Source of the DNA: Sphingobium sp. Cam5-1
Lineage (GTDB): Bacteria; Pseudomonadota; Alphaproteobacteria; Sphingomonadales; Sphingomonadaceae
Direction: 5' to 3'
Length of the DNA: 64,000 bases
Assembly (NCBI RefSeq): GCF_015693305.1
Contig: NZ_CP065141.1
Location: forward strand, 24,509-88,508
Shown: positions 41,634 through 54,160 of the stretch, in pieces
How the letters are laid out: each line of letters starts with the position of its first letter
Position numbering within the stretch: the first letter of the stretch is position 1
Made by a program: the position numbers and the translations under genes
Notes under the pieces: model-generated
Told to the model about the DNA's origin: nothing
Seen by the model: only the letters and a program-made list of their open reading frames with translations
The model's database searches: none

Positions 41634-42419
41634 CTACGGGCGCCGATATGGGAGGGCGGCAATCCGATTGACCAACGATCGAGGTAGAACCCTGCTCGCC
41701 AAATATGTGAGCTGGTTGCCCATCCCCGGTATGGCGAAGGATTGCCGATAAACCAGAGCGTGGACTGCATGGGCCGCGCACCGGTCAACGTCCATCAAAC
41801 CCAACCTCCCCCACTTCAAATCGCTGAGGGCAGCCATGTCTGTGTCGATTCCACCGGGTGCAAAAGACCCAACACTCACTCCCGTCCCGGCAAGCTCCAC
41901 GGAAAGCGCTCGCATGAGGGTGCTCACATAGGCTTTCGACGCGCCGTAGACCGCTTGGAAGGGCACGGATGTTTCGCCCGCCAGGCTCGACACGGCGATT
42001 ACTGAGGATTCAAACGGCTGCTCCCTGAAAATCGCAATCAGGCGAGCCAGCAAATCCGTGAAACCGAGTATGTTTGTTTCAATTACCTCGGCATAAGTGT
42101 CGGCACGGCCTGCATCAAATGAACCAACGCTCGTCATTCCGGCAACCAACAAAGCGGCTGTTACTTGCAATTCTGCAACCTTAGCCGCGATTTTCTCCCT
42201 GCCCTCGATTTCACGTTGATCAGCCACTATAATCTCGCACGGCACATTGAACCGCTCGTCAATTTCGGTCTGTAGCTCCCGCAAGTTGTCGAGCCTTCGT
42301 CCAACAATCAGGGGCTTGGCCTGGTACGATGCCGCCAAGCGGAGGGCGGACGCTCTGCCCAAACCGGTCGAAGCCCCTGTGACCAGCACCCACGAGTTCT
42401 TGATCGCCAGCGGTTTCAC
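41634..42419 (-). CDS. SDR-family oxidoreductase
   Basis: 261 residues from ATG 42419. NAD(P)-binding TGASTGLG at residues 14-21, Ser in VIAVSSLAGE, and Tyr-x-x-x-Lys in AVYGASKAYVS complete the short-chain dehydrogenase active site. The C-terminal ~30 residues are basic. The substrate cannot be read from sequence. The start overlaps the tnpR stop by four bases, so this passenger gene is translated with the resolvase gene. Confidence 0.88.
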   Translation of the reverse strand: MKPLAIKNSWVLVTGASTGLGRASALRLAASYQAKPLIVGRRLDNLRELQTEIDERFNVPCEIIVADQREIEGREKIAAKVAELQVTAALLVAGMTSVGSFDAGRADTYAEVIETNILGFTDLLARLIAIFREQPFESSVIAVSSLAGETSVPFQAVYGASKAYVSTLMRALSVELAGTGVSVGSFAPGGIDTDMAALSDLKWGRLGLMDVDRCAAHAVHALVYRQSFAIPGMGNQLTYLASRVLPRSLVNRIAALPYRRP

Positions 42420-42967
42420 GCGTTTTCCAGAGCCTTGTATAGGGCGGTTTTGCCGATCTTGAGCCGGGCCGCCGCCTCACGAACAGTGAGGCCCGCTGCG
42501 ATATGCGCCCGCGCTTTACGTAGTTTGTCGGGGGTAACGACAGGCCGGCGACCACCCTTGTTGCCCCGCTCGCGTGCGGCCTTGAGGCCGGCATGAGTGC
42601 GTTCACGGATCAGGTCACGCTCGAATTGGGCCAGCGAGCCGAAGATGTTGAACACCAGCATGCCGCCCGAAGTGGTGGTGTCGATATTCTCGGTGAGTGA
42701 GCGGAACCCGATGCCGCGCGCCGCAAGCTCGCCGACCTTCTCGATCAGGTGGCTCATCGAGCGGCCGAGGCGGTCGAGTTTCCAGACCACCAGCGTGTCG
42801 CCGGGGCGCAAATAGGCGAGCGCTTCGGTTAGGCCAGGCCGATCGGCTTTTGCCCCGGATGCGTGATCGTCGAATATACGGTCGCACCCGGCAGTGTTCA
42901 GCGCGTCAAGCTGGAGCGACAGCTTCTGGTCTGCGGTCGAGACGCGCGCATAGCCGATCAGCGCCAC
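42416..42967 (-). CDS. tnpR: Tn3-family resolvase
   Basis: 183 residues if started at GTG 42967 (MALIGYARVSTADQKLSLQL). Catalytic Ser in the Arg-Val-Ser motif, WKLDRLGRSMSHLIEKVG, the conserved GSLAQFERDLIRERTHAGLK, and a helix-turn-helix near the end (LTVREAAARLKIGKTALYKA). Complete, divergent from tnpA. It should resolve cointegrates and repress both tnp genes. Confidence 0.9.
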   Translation of the reverse strand: MALIGYARVSTADQKLSLQLDALNTAGCDRIFDDHASGAKADRPGLTEALAYLRPGDTLVVWKLDRLGRSMSHLIEKVGELAARGIGFRSLTENIDTTTSGGMLVFNIFGSLAQFERDLIRERTHAGLKAARERGNKGGRRPVVTPDKLRKARAHIAAGLTVREAAARLKIGKTALYKALENA

Positions 42968-43106
42968 ATGATGCCCGATCCTGTCCGTTTTCCCGTCATT
43001 ATGCGATCTTGTCCGAATCGCCGTTACAGGTCCAGAGTTAACGGACATATTCCTGTTGGCCGCCAGAGGACCGTCTGACGGACAAGGACGCGGAAGGAGA
43101 TAGTGC
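42968..43106. promoter_or_regulatory. res site of the 4.6-kb transposon
   Basis: 139 bases between divergent tnpR and tnpA. Contains TGTCCG/CGGACA elements (TGTCCGTTTTCC near 42979, TTGTCCGAATCG near 43012, TAACGGACATATTCC near 43038) spaced as expected for resolvase subsites. Confidence 0.6.
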
Positions 43107-46297
<3,191 letters not shown>

Positions 46298-49267
46298 ATG
46301 GCACGACGCCGACTTCTGACCGGAGACGAGCGCCGGCGCCTGTTCGATCCTCCTGTCCAAGAAACCGCGATCATTGGGCATTATACCCTTTCTGCGGAAG
46401 ATGTTGAATTGGTTGGGCGCCGCTATGGTCCAGCAAATCGCCTCGGTCTGGCTGCACAAATCGCTTTGATGCGACATCCCGGCTTTGGTCTGCAACCCGA
46501 GATCGGGCTTCCCGACGTCATTCTTCAGTACCTCGCGGCACAGTTATTCGTCGATCCTTCCTCCTTCTCTGCATATGGTCAGCGCGCGCAAACCCGTACC
46601 GATCATGCCGATCTCGTGGCGCGTTATCTTGGCATACGCCCGTTTCGACGCGGCGACCTGGCACTTGCCCTGAATCTTGCCGCGCAAGCCGCCGAGTATA
46701 CAGACAGAGGTGAACCGATTGTTCGCGCCCTCATGGTTGGCCTGAAGGGTGAGCGGTTCATTCTTCCGTCAGGCGACACACTGGAACGCGCCGGTCTTGC
46801 TGGCCGGGCACGCGCACGCAAAGCTGCCGCAGCCGCAATCGTCGAAGGCCTCAGCTCTGCTGAACTGACACGGCTAGACGAACTCGTAATCAACAACCCG
46901 GATTTCGGCATGACACCGCTGGCGTGGTTGCGTAATTTCGAAGAAGCCCCGACTGCGGCCAATATCAATGGCTTGCTTGAGCGCCTGCGCTATGTTCGCG
47001 GCATAGGTATCCACCCGGTAGTTGGGGGCGCCATTCCGGAATTCCGCTTTGCCCAATTTGTCCGCGAGGGCGGCGTGGCACCGGCATTCCTGCTTTCGGA
47101 TTACAGCGTCAATCGCAGGCGGGCGACGTTGACGGCCGCAGTGATCGACCTTGAGGCCAGACTTGCCGATGCCGCGATCCAAATGTTTGACCGACTTATC
47201 GGCGGCATGTTCACGCGCGCGCGGCGTGGGCGCGAGCGTCGCTACCAAGATAGTATTCAGTCGGTGGGGCAACTCATGCGGCTGTTTGGCGCCACGATTA
47301 CAGCACTTGATGAGGCTGTCCAGAATGGCGGCGATCCGCTCGAATTGATTGACGAAGCGGTGGGCTGGCACCGGCTTGTTGCGGCAAAGGCCCAAGTAGA
47401 TGCCCTTGCTGATCTTGCCGGCGAGGACGCACTGGTAACGGCAACCGAGCGTTACGCCACGCTACGGCGTTTCAGCCCGGCATTTCTGGACGCCTTCACC
47501 TTCAAGGCGTCTGGAACAGGGACGGCACTGATCAAAGCCATCGATGTCATTCGCGATGCGAACACACGAAAGTCGCGCGACCTTCCCGATGGCGTTCCAC
47601 TGCCATTCCCCAATCGGCAGTGGAAGCGTCTCATCACCGAAAGCGGCCGTATCGACCGCCGACGTTATGAAATTGCGATCATGGCAACCTTGCGTGATCG
47701 TTTGCGCGCCGGTGATGTATGGATCGAGGGAACCCGCAACTATCAGCGCTTCGATGCCTATTTGCTGGGTCGGCGCGACGCCGCCAAAGTGGCGGATGTG
47801 CTTCCGTTCGATTCAAATGCTGCATCCTACCTCGCTGACCGGGCACGAAATCTTGACTGGCGGCTGCGCCGATTTGCCAAGCAGTTGAAAACAAACAAGC
47901 TTGAGGGAGTGTCGCTCGAACGAGACCGGCTCAAGCTTCAGCAAATGCCGCCTGTCACCCCACCGGAAGCTGAAGCCCTCGATCGCAAGCTCGATACCCT
48001 GCTTCCCCGCGTGCGCATCACCGAGCTGCTGCTTGAAGTCGCCGAACGCACTGGTTTTTTGAACGCATTCCGTGACCTGCGCTCAGGCAAGGAGCACGAC
48101 AACCCCAGCACGGTACTCGCCGCAATTCTGGCTGATGGCACCAACCTCGGGCTGGAGCGGATGGCCAATGCCAGCGAAGGCGTCAGCTATGCCCAACTCG
48201 CATGGACCCACAACTGGTATCTTTCACCCGAGAACTATCAGGCCGCGCTGGCCATGATCATCTCAGCCCATCACGAATTACCCTTCGCGCGGCATTGGGG
48301 CGCTGGCACCAGTTCGTCGTCCGATGGCCAGTTCTTCCGGTCGGGGCGGAGCCGTTCAGGGGCGGCGGACGTCAATGCCAAATATGGCGCCGAACCTGGC
48401 GTGAAAATCTATTCTCACCTTTCCGATCACTTCGCATCATTCGGATCACGGATCATGTCCGCGACGGCAGGTGAAGCGCCTTACGTGCTCGACGGGCTTG
48501 TCCTGGGCGCCGGCAACCTTCCGTTGCATGAGCACTATACCGATACCGGCGGCGCCACCGATCATGTTTTCGCACTCTGCCACCTACTCGGGTTCCGCTT
48601 CGCGCCCCGGCTGCGCGATATTGGCGACCGCAAGCTGGGTTCGATCGCTGCGCCATCGACATACAAGGGCATCGAAAATCTGATGGGCCGCACCATCAAA
48701 ACGGCAGCGATCGAGGCCGATTGGGATGACATCGTCAGGATTGTCGCCTCAATCAAGGATGGCACGGTGGCGCCGTCAGTAATCTTGCGAAAACTTGCCG
48801 CCTACAAACGCCAGAACAGGCTGGATTTTGCATTGGCTGAACTGGGCCGTATCGAGCGCACTTTGTTCACGCTCGATTGGCTTGAACAACCGGAACTGCG
48901 ACGTGCCTGTCAGGCCGGTCTCAACAAAGGCGAGGCGAGGCACACGCTTGCCGCCGCCATCTATACCAACCGGCAGGGTCGGTTCACCGATCGCTCGCTG
49001 GAAAATCAGGAATTTCGCGCATCTGGGCTGAACCTGCTGATTGCGGCGATTTCCTACTGGAACACGGTCTATCTCGACCGGGCCGCCCAGCACCTCAACG
49101 CTGTCGGCACGACGTTCGATGCGGCACTGCTTGCGCACCTTTCTCCGATGGGCTGGGCGCACATCAGTCTGACCGGCGATTACCTCTGGGAGCAGGCCAG
49201 GCGACTTCCAGCAGGTGAATTCCACCCACTCAACGAGCCAATGGCGCGGTTGAAGCGTGTAGCGTAG
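46298..49267 (+). CDS. tnpA: Tn3-family transposase (orphan)
   Basis: 989 residues from ATG 46298 after GGGAGAGC. Related to but clearly different from its left neighbour. HYTLSAEDVELVGRRYGPAN at the start; DDE core with Asp in SSSSDGQFF, Asp in YTDTGGATDHVF, Glu in LNKGEARHTL. Apparently intact, but with no adjacent resolvase; terminal repeats were not found by eye. An upstream in-frame start at 46166 was rejected for lack of SD. Confidence 0.9.
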   Translation: MARRRLLTGDERRRLFDPPVQETAIIGHYTLSAEDVELVGRRYGPANRLGLAAQIALMRHPGFGLQPEIGLPDVILQYLAAQLFVDPSSFSAYGQRAQTRTDHADLVARYLGIRPFRRGDLALALNLAAQAAEYTDRGEPIVRALMVGLKGERFILPSGDTLERAGLAGRARARKAAAAAIVEGLSSAELTRLDELVINNPDFGMTPLAWLRNFEEAPTAANINGLLERLRYVRGIGIHPVVGGAIPEFRFAQFVREGGVAPAFLLSDYSVNRRRATLTAAVIDLEARLADAAIQMFDRLIGGMFTRARRGRERRYQDSIQSVGQLMRLFGATITALDEAVQNGGDPLELIDEAVGWHRLVAAKAQVDALADLAGEDALVTATERYATLRRFSPAFLDAFTFKASGTGTALIKAIDVIRDANTRKSRDLPDGVPLPFPNRQWKRLITESGRIDRRRYEIAIMATLRDRLRAGDVWIEGTRNYQRFDAYLLGRRDAAKVADVLPFDSNAASYLADRARNLDWRLRRFAKQLKTNKLEGVSLERDRLKLQQMPPVTPPEAEALDRKLDTLLPRVRITELLLEVAERTGFLNAFRDLRSGKEHDNPSTVLAAILADGTNLGLERMANASEGVSYAQLAWTHNWYLSPENYQAALAMIISAHHELPFARHWGAGTSSSSDGQFFRSGRSRSGAADVNAKYGAEPGVKIYSHLSDHFASFGSRIMSATAGEAPYVLDGLVLGAGNLPLHEHYTDTGGATDHVFALCHLLGFRFAPRLRDIGDRKLGSIAAPSTYKGIENLMGRTIKTAAIEADWDDIVRIVASIKDGTVAPSVILRKLAAYKRQNRLDFALAELGRIERTLFTLDWLEQPELRRACQAGLNKGEARHTLAAAIYTNRQGRFTDRSLENQEFRASGLNLLIAAISYWNTVYLDRAAQHLNAVGTTFDAALLAHLSPMGWAHISLTGDYLWEQARRLPAGEFHPLNEPMARLKRVA

Positions 49268-49326
49268 CCCATGTTCCGCTTATGTCCGAGAAATCGTTGT
49301 CTGGCGAACAAACCTTGAGGTGACGC

Positions 49327-49557
49327 CTACTTGCCGTGCTTGGTCCAACCAACGCTGTTTGCACGTTCCAAAGCGACCAAGGCGTCTGATACCGCCTTCT
49401 GCGCGACTAGAAGATAACCTTCGGCAATGCTGGGCCATGTTAGCTCATCGAACGGATTTGTGACGTTGCCGCTGAAATAGTCGAGAGCTTCATGGGCGCG
49501 TGCAGCCGCCTCGATTACCTTGGCGGTATGTTTCTTTGCCCTGTCAGATTTCTTCAT
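49327..49557 (-). CDS. Hypothetical protein (76 aa)
   Basis: 76 residues, ATG 49557, basic N-terminus followed by helices (KVIEAAARAHEALDYFSGNV). Not recognised. It is the last gene on the minus strand before the transposon block, separated from the VirD4 operon by one palindrome of the 16-bp family. Confidence 0.55.
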   Translation of the reverse strand: MKKSDRAKKHTAKVIEAAARAHEALDYFSGNVTNPFDELTWPSIAEGYLLVAQKAVSDALVALERANSVGWTKHGK

Positions 49558-49594
49558 CGTGCCTCATGAAGCCATAGCCCATCAAGAGATCGCA

Positions 49595-49616
49595 AGCGGT
49601 GGCAGCTGCCACCGCT
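49595..49616. repeat. 16-bp palindrome family, site 5
   Basis: Core at 49598-49613 in a perfect 22-bp palindrome, one base before the stop codon of the gene at 49617, and about 40 bases before the start of the 76-aa gene. Confidence 0.85.
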
Positions 49617-50066
49617 CTACCTTCCGTCAGTTTTGAGCCTGTCACGATCTACGGACAGCTGGGGTAGGACCGGATACTTTAAGGCTTCACGCTCCCGCGC
49701 CCGACCTTCATCTATCCCGTATGATGTGCCAATCATCAAACCTACGAAGAACACGGGGATCAAGAGCAGAAGCATCGAGCCGAAGCGTGTTCTACGGCGA
49801 GAGCTTTGGATCGCGAGCGCATCACGTTGCAGCTTGAGAGCTGTTATGATCGTCTCGGTAGCAAGGGTGATTTCATGGGCGTCGTCGCCCACATTTGTAA
49901 GCAATTGCTCAACGTCCGTCAGAGGGCGTTCCACCTGTTTACCCACTTCGCTTAGATCAGACCAAGCGAGGTTTCTGGAATGAATCACGCGAAGCAAGGT
50001 TTCAATGTGACGATCGAGATCGGACACGCCTCTCGATGGCACCGGATCAGACCGGGGAATGTTCAT
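49617..50066 (-). CDS. Membrane protein with N-terminal coiled coil
   Basis: 149 residues from ATG 50066 (an upstream ATG at 50105 would add 13). Helical, acidic N-terminal 95 residues, then one membrane helix (GSMLLLLIPVFFVGLMIGTS) and a short charged tail. No known family. Follows the LPD7-domain gene by 40 bases in the same direction, so it is likely part of the VirB/VirD4 operon. Confidence 0.65.
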   Translation of the reverse strand: MNIPRSDPVPSRGVSDLDRHIETLLRVIHSRNLAWSDLSEVGKQVERPLTDVEQLLTNVGDDAHEITLATETIITALKLQRDALAIQSSRRRTRFGSMLLLLIPVFFVGLMIGTSYGIDEGRAREREALKYPVLPQLSVDRDRLKTDGR

Positions 50067-50105
50067 CGTGCGGTTTCCTGTTTCCAAAAGGCATGTGCCA
50101 TGCAC

Positions 50106-51284
50106 TTAGCGCGAGCGGGACGGCTTCCGCTCCTGCTGGCGAAGCGTCAAATCCTCGCGCGCTATGCGGGTAGCCTCGTTCTGGCGCTGTTGCTCGAAAC
50201 GGGCCGCAGGAATCGGTCCGCCGTTCTCAATCCGCTTGGCCACCGTTTCCTTCGCGTTCTCGATGTAGCGCGCCTGATCCTCCTTTTTGGGAAAGCGCGT
50301 TTTAGCTTCGATTGAGGCCGCCAGGACGTGCGACTGCGCGGCCTTGAATTGCGGATCGGTCGCATTCTCGCGGTGGGAGTTACGGCGGAATTGCTCGGCC
50401 GCTGCGCGAGACTCGGTAGGGTCTTGCTTTGCCATGCTCGCTCTTTTCGTAGGGTCTTGAGCTTCGCGCGCCTTGTCACGCGCCGCCAGTCTTTCTCCCT
50501 CAAGCTTCAGCTGGGGAGAAGGCTCGAAGTCTTTGACGGCGACACCGGCGCGGGCGGCTTCCAGATAGACCGCCTTCTTGAAATCATCGCTGCCATGAAC
50601 ACGGATCGACTGCCAGCCATTATGCTTCGCAATGGCGACCGCATCGCCAATCGCATGGTCCTTGTTGATCCGAATGCCATCTTGTCCCTTGATCGACATA
50701 TCGGGCTTTTCATCGCGGCCGCTCCGAAACAGATCGTCGCCTACGCGCAGATATTTGCGTTCGATCTGCGCCGGAAGGGCCAAGGTTGTATCCTCGACCT
50801 TCTTGTCTTGGTTCGCCGTCTTCGACGGAGCGTCGGCGCGGGAGGGCGCAGGCTCTGATTTTTCCGCCTTCGACCGTTCGCCCTCAACAATATTCAGCGC
50901 CTTGTCGGCCGGGGCCGATGGTGCCGCTTCGCGCTTTACCGTCCGAGGCCAAGCCTCAACATCGGCCAGCGCGGCGCGCTCGCGGGGCTCCAATTCAGCG
51001 GCAGGCGCCCCGCGTTTTACGGCGCTATGATAGTCCCTAATAGCAGGGCTTAAGTATTGCCCCACCGGCGTTGAGCCATCGTTCTGCCAGTCCGTGGATG
51101 CTAGCCAAGCAGTTTTGCCACCTTTCTGCATCGTCAGCGAATGATCGCCATTGTCCGCCTTGACGTAAGCCTGCATCGCATCGGGAAGAGTAGCGAACGA
51201 CTGTTTGCTGTTCCCCGGTCCGCCGCGAACTTCGAAAGGGCGTGGCTCAGATGCACCGCGCTGGCTTGTGTCATCATCGGCCAT
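50106..51284 (-). CDS. LPD7-domain protein
   Basis: 392 residues from ATG 51284, overlapping the virD4 stop by 11 bases. Residues ~180-265 (YLRVGDDLFRSGRDEKPDMS, then AVAIAKHNGWQSIRVHGSDD) match LPD7, a domain usually attached to relaxases and other large mobile-element proteins. The rest is charged and low in hydrophobic residues. Here it is a separate protein translated with VirD4, so it may be a secreted or relaxosome-associated factor. Role inferred. Confidence 0.75.
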   Translation of the reverse strand: MADDDTSQRGASEPRPFEVRGGPGNSKQSFATLPDAMQAYVKADNGDHSLTMQKGGKTAWLASTDWQNDGSTPVGQYLSPAIRDYHSAVKRGAPAAELEPRERAALADVEAWPRTVKREAAPSAPADKALNIVEGERSKAEKSEPAPSRADAPSKTANQDKKVEDTTLALPAQIERKYLRVGDDLFRSGRDEKPDMSIKGQDGIRINKDHAIGDAVAIAKHNGWQSIRVHGSDDFKKAVYLEAARAGVAVKDFEPSPQLKLEGERLAARDKAREAQDPTKRASMAKQDPTESRAAAEQFRRNSHRENATDPQFKAAQSHVLAASIEAKTRFPKKEDQARYIENAKETVAKRIENGGPIPAARFEQQRQNEATRIAREDLTLRQQERKPSRSR

Positions 51285-53190
51285 ATTCTTCTCCTTCACT
51301 TAGAACTAGATCCCGGCGCTGGCCTTCCCACTCCTCTTTTGTCGGGTCGGGACCAATAATGTCGTCGAAGTCGATTTCATCGAAAGCCATGCTGCCGTCC
51401 TTCACTGTCAGGTTCGGCATGTCGCGATCGAGGGCGAGAACGTCTTCGGGAATGTCCTGCACCTGGTCATCGGCCAGTGCGGAATAATCGTTGAAAGCCG
51501 CCAGCTCTTCATCGCTCAGATCATCGATGGTCGCGATCGGGGCGATCGGCTTGGGCAGCGCCGGCACTTTCGGCGCAGGCGTCAAGCGCGAGCGGAACAC
51601 GGCATCCTTGAAGTAGCGAATTTTCTTCCCGCGAATGACGGGGATACCGCCCCGGATGACGAGAATATCGTCTTCGGGCAGCTGCATCAGCTCTTGAGGG
51701 AGCATCAGTGCGCGCCGCTGTTCGGAGATTGTCTTGCTTCGATTGGCGAGCAATCCATGTATCGTCAGGGACCGGCTTTCCGCATCCTGACCGAGATAAC
51801 CGAGGCGTTCGGACAGTTCCTTTGCGACCCGCAGTTCCTTGGGCGTGAAGGCAATTTCGACCCCGCAGTTTGATACGATTTCGTCCGCGCCATGCTCCCC
51901 ATAGACATTTCGCAGCTGGGAGCGTGACTGGATGACGGGAAGCAGACGAAGCCCATAGCCGCGCACATAGGAGAACGCATTTGCAATGACCTGGGCGCGG
52001 CCGAGCCGCGCAAATTCGTCCAGAATGAGCAGCACGGACAGCTTTTCGCTATCGTCGGGCAGTTGCCGCGTGTTGAGGTCGATCAGCTGTTGGAAAAACA
52101 GATTGTAGAGCGGCGCGACCCTATCGAGTTCATCCGGCGAAACGCCGAGATAGATCGAGGTCGGGATGCGGCGAAGGTCCGTCAGGGAAAAGTCGCTTTC
52201 GGCAGTCGCGCGATCGACAATCGGATTGATCCAGAGATTGAGCTTGGAGGTGACGGTCTGGATAATGCCGGTGAATGTGTTGTCAGCGCTGGACGTAAAA
52301 TCGCTCAACGCAGCGCGGCACCCTTCCGATAGCGCACCATCGCCGGCTTCCTTGGCGAAGAATGCCTTCATCCCTGGCATCGTGATGGTCCGGTAGATCT
52401 CGCCAAACGAGAAGGGACGTTCAGGCTTGGCCGCGATCCACGATGCAATGCCGACAAATGCCGTGCGGGCTGATTCCGTCCAGAACGCCTCGCCCTTTTC
52501 CGGAGGCACGAAGAGCATCGTGGCGATCTTCTGCAATTCGACCAGAACCTCAATCGGGTCGGACCTGTTGATGTAGCTGAGCGGGTTGTAGCGGGCCGTG
52601 CGGCCTTCCCTGTCCGTAGGGTTGAACAGGACAACCTTTTGGCCGCCTTTGCGGCGGAAACCCGCCGTGATTTCGTAGTTCTCACGCTTAATATCGAGCA
52701 CGACAACCGAATCCGGCCATTGCAACAGATTGGGAATGACGATGCCGACGCCCTTGCCCGATCCGGTAGGGGCTTCGAGCAATACATGCTCCATCTTACC
52801 CACCATGAGAAAGCCGTTGCGGAAAAAGCCATTGCGGAAGCGGCCGAGCACAATGCCCTTTTTCGCGCGAAGGCCCGCCTTGCGGATTTCACCTTCGCGC
52901 GCGAAACGAGCTTCACCGTGAAGGTTCTTTTTCGGCCGCAGGACGATCGCCATGAGCAACACCGGCAACGGCACGCCTATGACCGCGCCTCGCCAAAGCG
53001 CTTCGGTCACGACAGGATCATGCCGGTAATACCAGAAGAAGCCGGGGAGCGTGAGCGGATCATAAGCCGCGGCGGGCATCTTAAGGAAGAACCACGCCAC
53101 CGTGCCGGTCAGCAGGCCGATCAGCAGGAGCGTGATCGGAAGGAGGACGAGGGCCAGTGCGAGCCTGTTAGAGCCTGTTTTCTGGATCAA
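51274..53190 (-). CDS. virD4: VirD4 coupling protein
   Basis: 638 residues from ATG 53190. Two N-terminal membrane helices (residues 10-36 and 68-85), Walker A APTGSGKG at 140-147, Walker B VLLILDEFARLG, and an acidic tail of about 70 residues. It delivers substrates to the VirB channel. Overlaps virB11 by 23 bases. This is the second coupling protein in the window and differs from the one at 32648. Confidence 0.92.
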   Translation of the reverse strand: MIQKTGSNRLALALVLLPITLLLIGLLTGTVAWFFLKMPAAAYDPLTLPGFFWYYRHDPVVTEALWRGAVIGVPLPVLLMAIVLRPKKNLHGEARFAREGEIRKAGLRAKKGIVLGRFRNGFFRNGFLMVGKMEHVLLEAPTGSGKGVGIVIPNLLQWPDSVVVLDIKRENYEITAGFRRKGGQKVVLFNPTDREGRTARYNPLSYINRSDPIEVLVELQKIATMLFVPPEKGEAFWTESARTAFVGIASWIAAKPERPFSFGEIYRTITMPGMKAFFAKEAGDGALSEGCRAALSDFTSSADNTFTGIIQTVTSKLNLWINPIVDRATAESDFSLTDLRRIPTSIYLGVSPDELDRVAPLYNLFFQQLIDLNTRQLPDDSEKLSVLLILDEFARLGRAQVIANAFSYVRGYGLRLLPVIQSRSQLRNVYGEHGADEIVSNCGVEIAFTPKELRVAKELSERLGYLGQDAESRSLTIHGLLANRSKTISEQRRALMLPQELMQLPEDDILVIRGGIPVIRGKKIRYFKDAVFRSRLTPAPKVPALPKPIAPIATIDDLSDEELAAFNDYSALADDQVQDIPEDVLALDRDMPNLTVKDGSMAFDEIDFDDIIGPDPTKEEWEGQRRDLVLSEGEEYGR

Positions 53191-54160
53191 AATATATCTC
53201 CGTCACGCGAAAGCGGCCTTCGACCTTCTTGGTCTGCACGACCACATCAACCAGCAGCTTGAGCAGGCTGCGAATGTCGTCACGGGCCAGATCGGCGCCG
53301 CCCTCGCTTTCCTTGACCAGCAATGTCAGCTGTTCGAACGCGAGTTCGGCCGAGTCCGCATGGATCGTCGTGATCGAGCCGGGATGGCCTGAGTTGACGT
53401 TGCGGAGATAGAAGAACGCGGTGCCGTCGCGCAGCTCCTGCAACAGTATCCGGTCAGGCCGCATACGCAGGGCCGATTCCAGAAGATCCTTTGCAGAGAT
53501 TTTCGCGGTGCCCTGCTTGTCCTTCGCGTAGAGCATGTGGACCACGTTGCGATGCGGAACGACCAATTCGCGCGTGTCTTCGATCGTCAGCAGCCGCTCA
53601 TGCGGCGGAATGAGCTGGATCAGCCCTTTAGAGAGCGTCGTCTTTCCCGAGCCGGTAGCGCCCGAAATCAGGATATTCTTGCGGCCTTGGACCGCCTTTT
53701 GGAAAAATTCGACGTGCTTTCCTGCGTCGAGCAGATCGCGCAATTCAACATCGAGCGGCGAGACTTGCCTAGTTGCGATCTTTGTCTCGCTAAACAGCCC
53801 ACCGCGCTCGAAGTCCTCCATCGTCAACGTCACCGATGACGGTTTGCGGATGGTGATGGACACGGTGCCGGCAGGGACAGCAGGCGGCACAACCAGCTGC
53901 ACGCGCTCACCGCTGGGGAGGATTGTGGAGCAGATCGGCGTGGACTGGCTTATGTCCTGATGCGTGAAAGCCGCCGCTGCCCGCGCGAGCGCGAGCAGCG
54001 ACTTTTCATTGAGGTCAGGCAATGTCTCCCAGGACCATCCATTGCGCGTTTCAATCGCCGCTTCGCCAGCCTTGTTAATCACCAGCTCCGTTACGTCCTC
54101 ACGCGCAAGAAGAGGACGCAGCGGCAGCAGGGCGTTTTCGAGGACAGCCGTATTGCTCAC
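53168..54160 (-). CDS. virB11: VirB11 secretion ATPase
   Basis: 330 residues, ATG 54160. Hexameric traffic ATPase: Walker A GATGSGKT at 167-174, Asp box LTIEDTRELV, Walker B region RPDRILLQELRDGTAFFYL and His box NSGHPGSITTIHADSA. Energises pilus assembly and substrate transfer at the inner membrane. Overlaps virB10 by four bases. Confidence 0.95.
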   Translation of the reverse strand: MSNTAVLENALLPLRPLLAREDVTELVINKAGEAAIETRNGWSWETLPDLNEKSLLALARAAAAFTHQDISQSTPICSTILPSGERVQLVVPPAVPAGTVSITIRKPSSVTLTMEDFERGGLFSETKIATRQVSPLDVELRDLLDAGKHVEFFQKAVQGRKNILISGATGSGKTTLSKGLIQLIPPHERLLTIEDTRELVVPHRNVVHMLYAKDKQGTAKISAKDLLESALRMRPDRILLQELRDGTAFFYLRNVNSGHPGSITTIHADSAELAFEQLTLLVKESEGGADLARDDIRSLLKLLVDVVVQTKKVEGRFRVTEIYFDPENRL

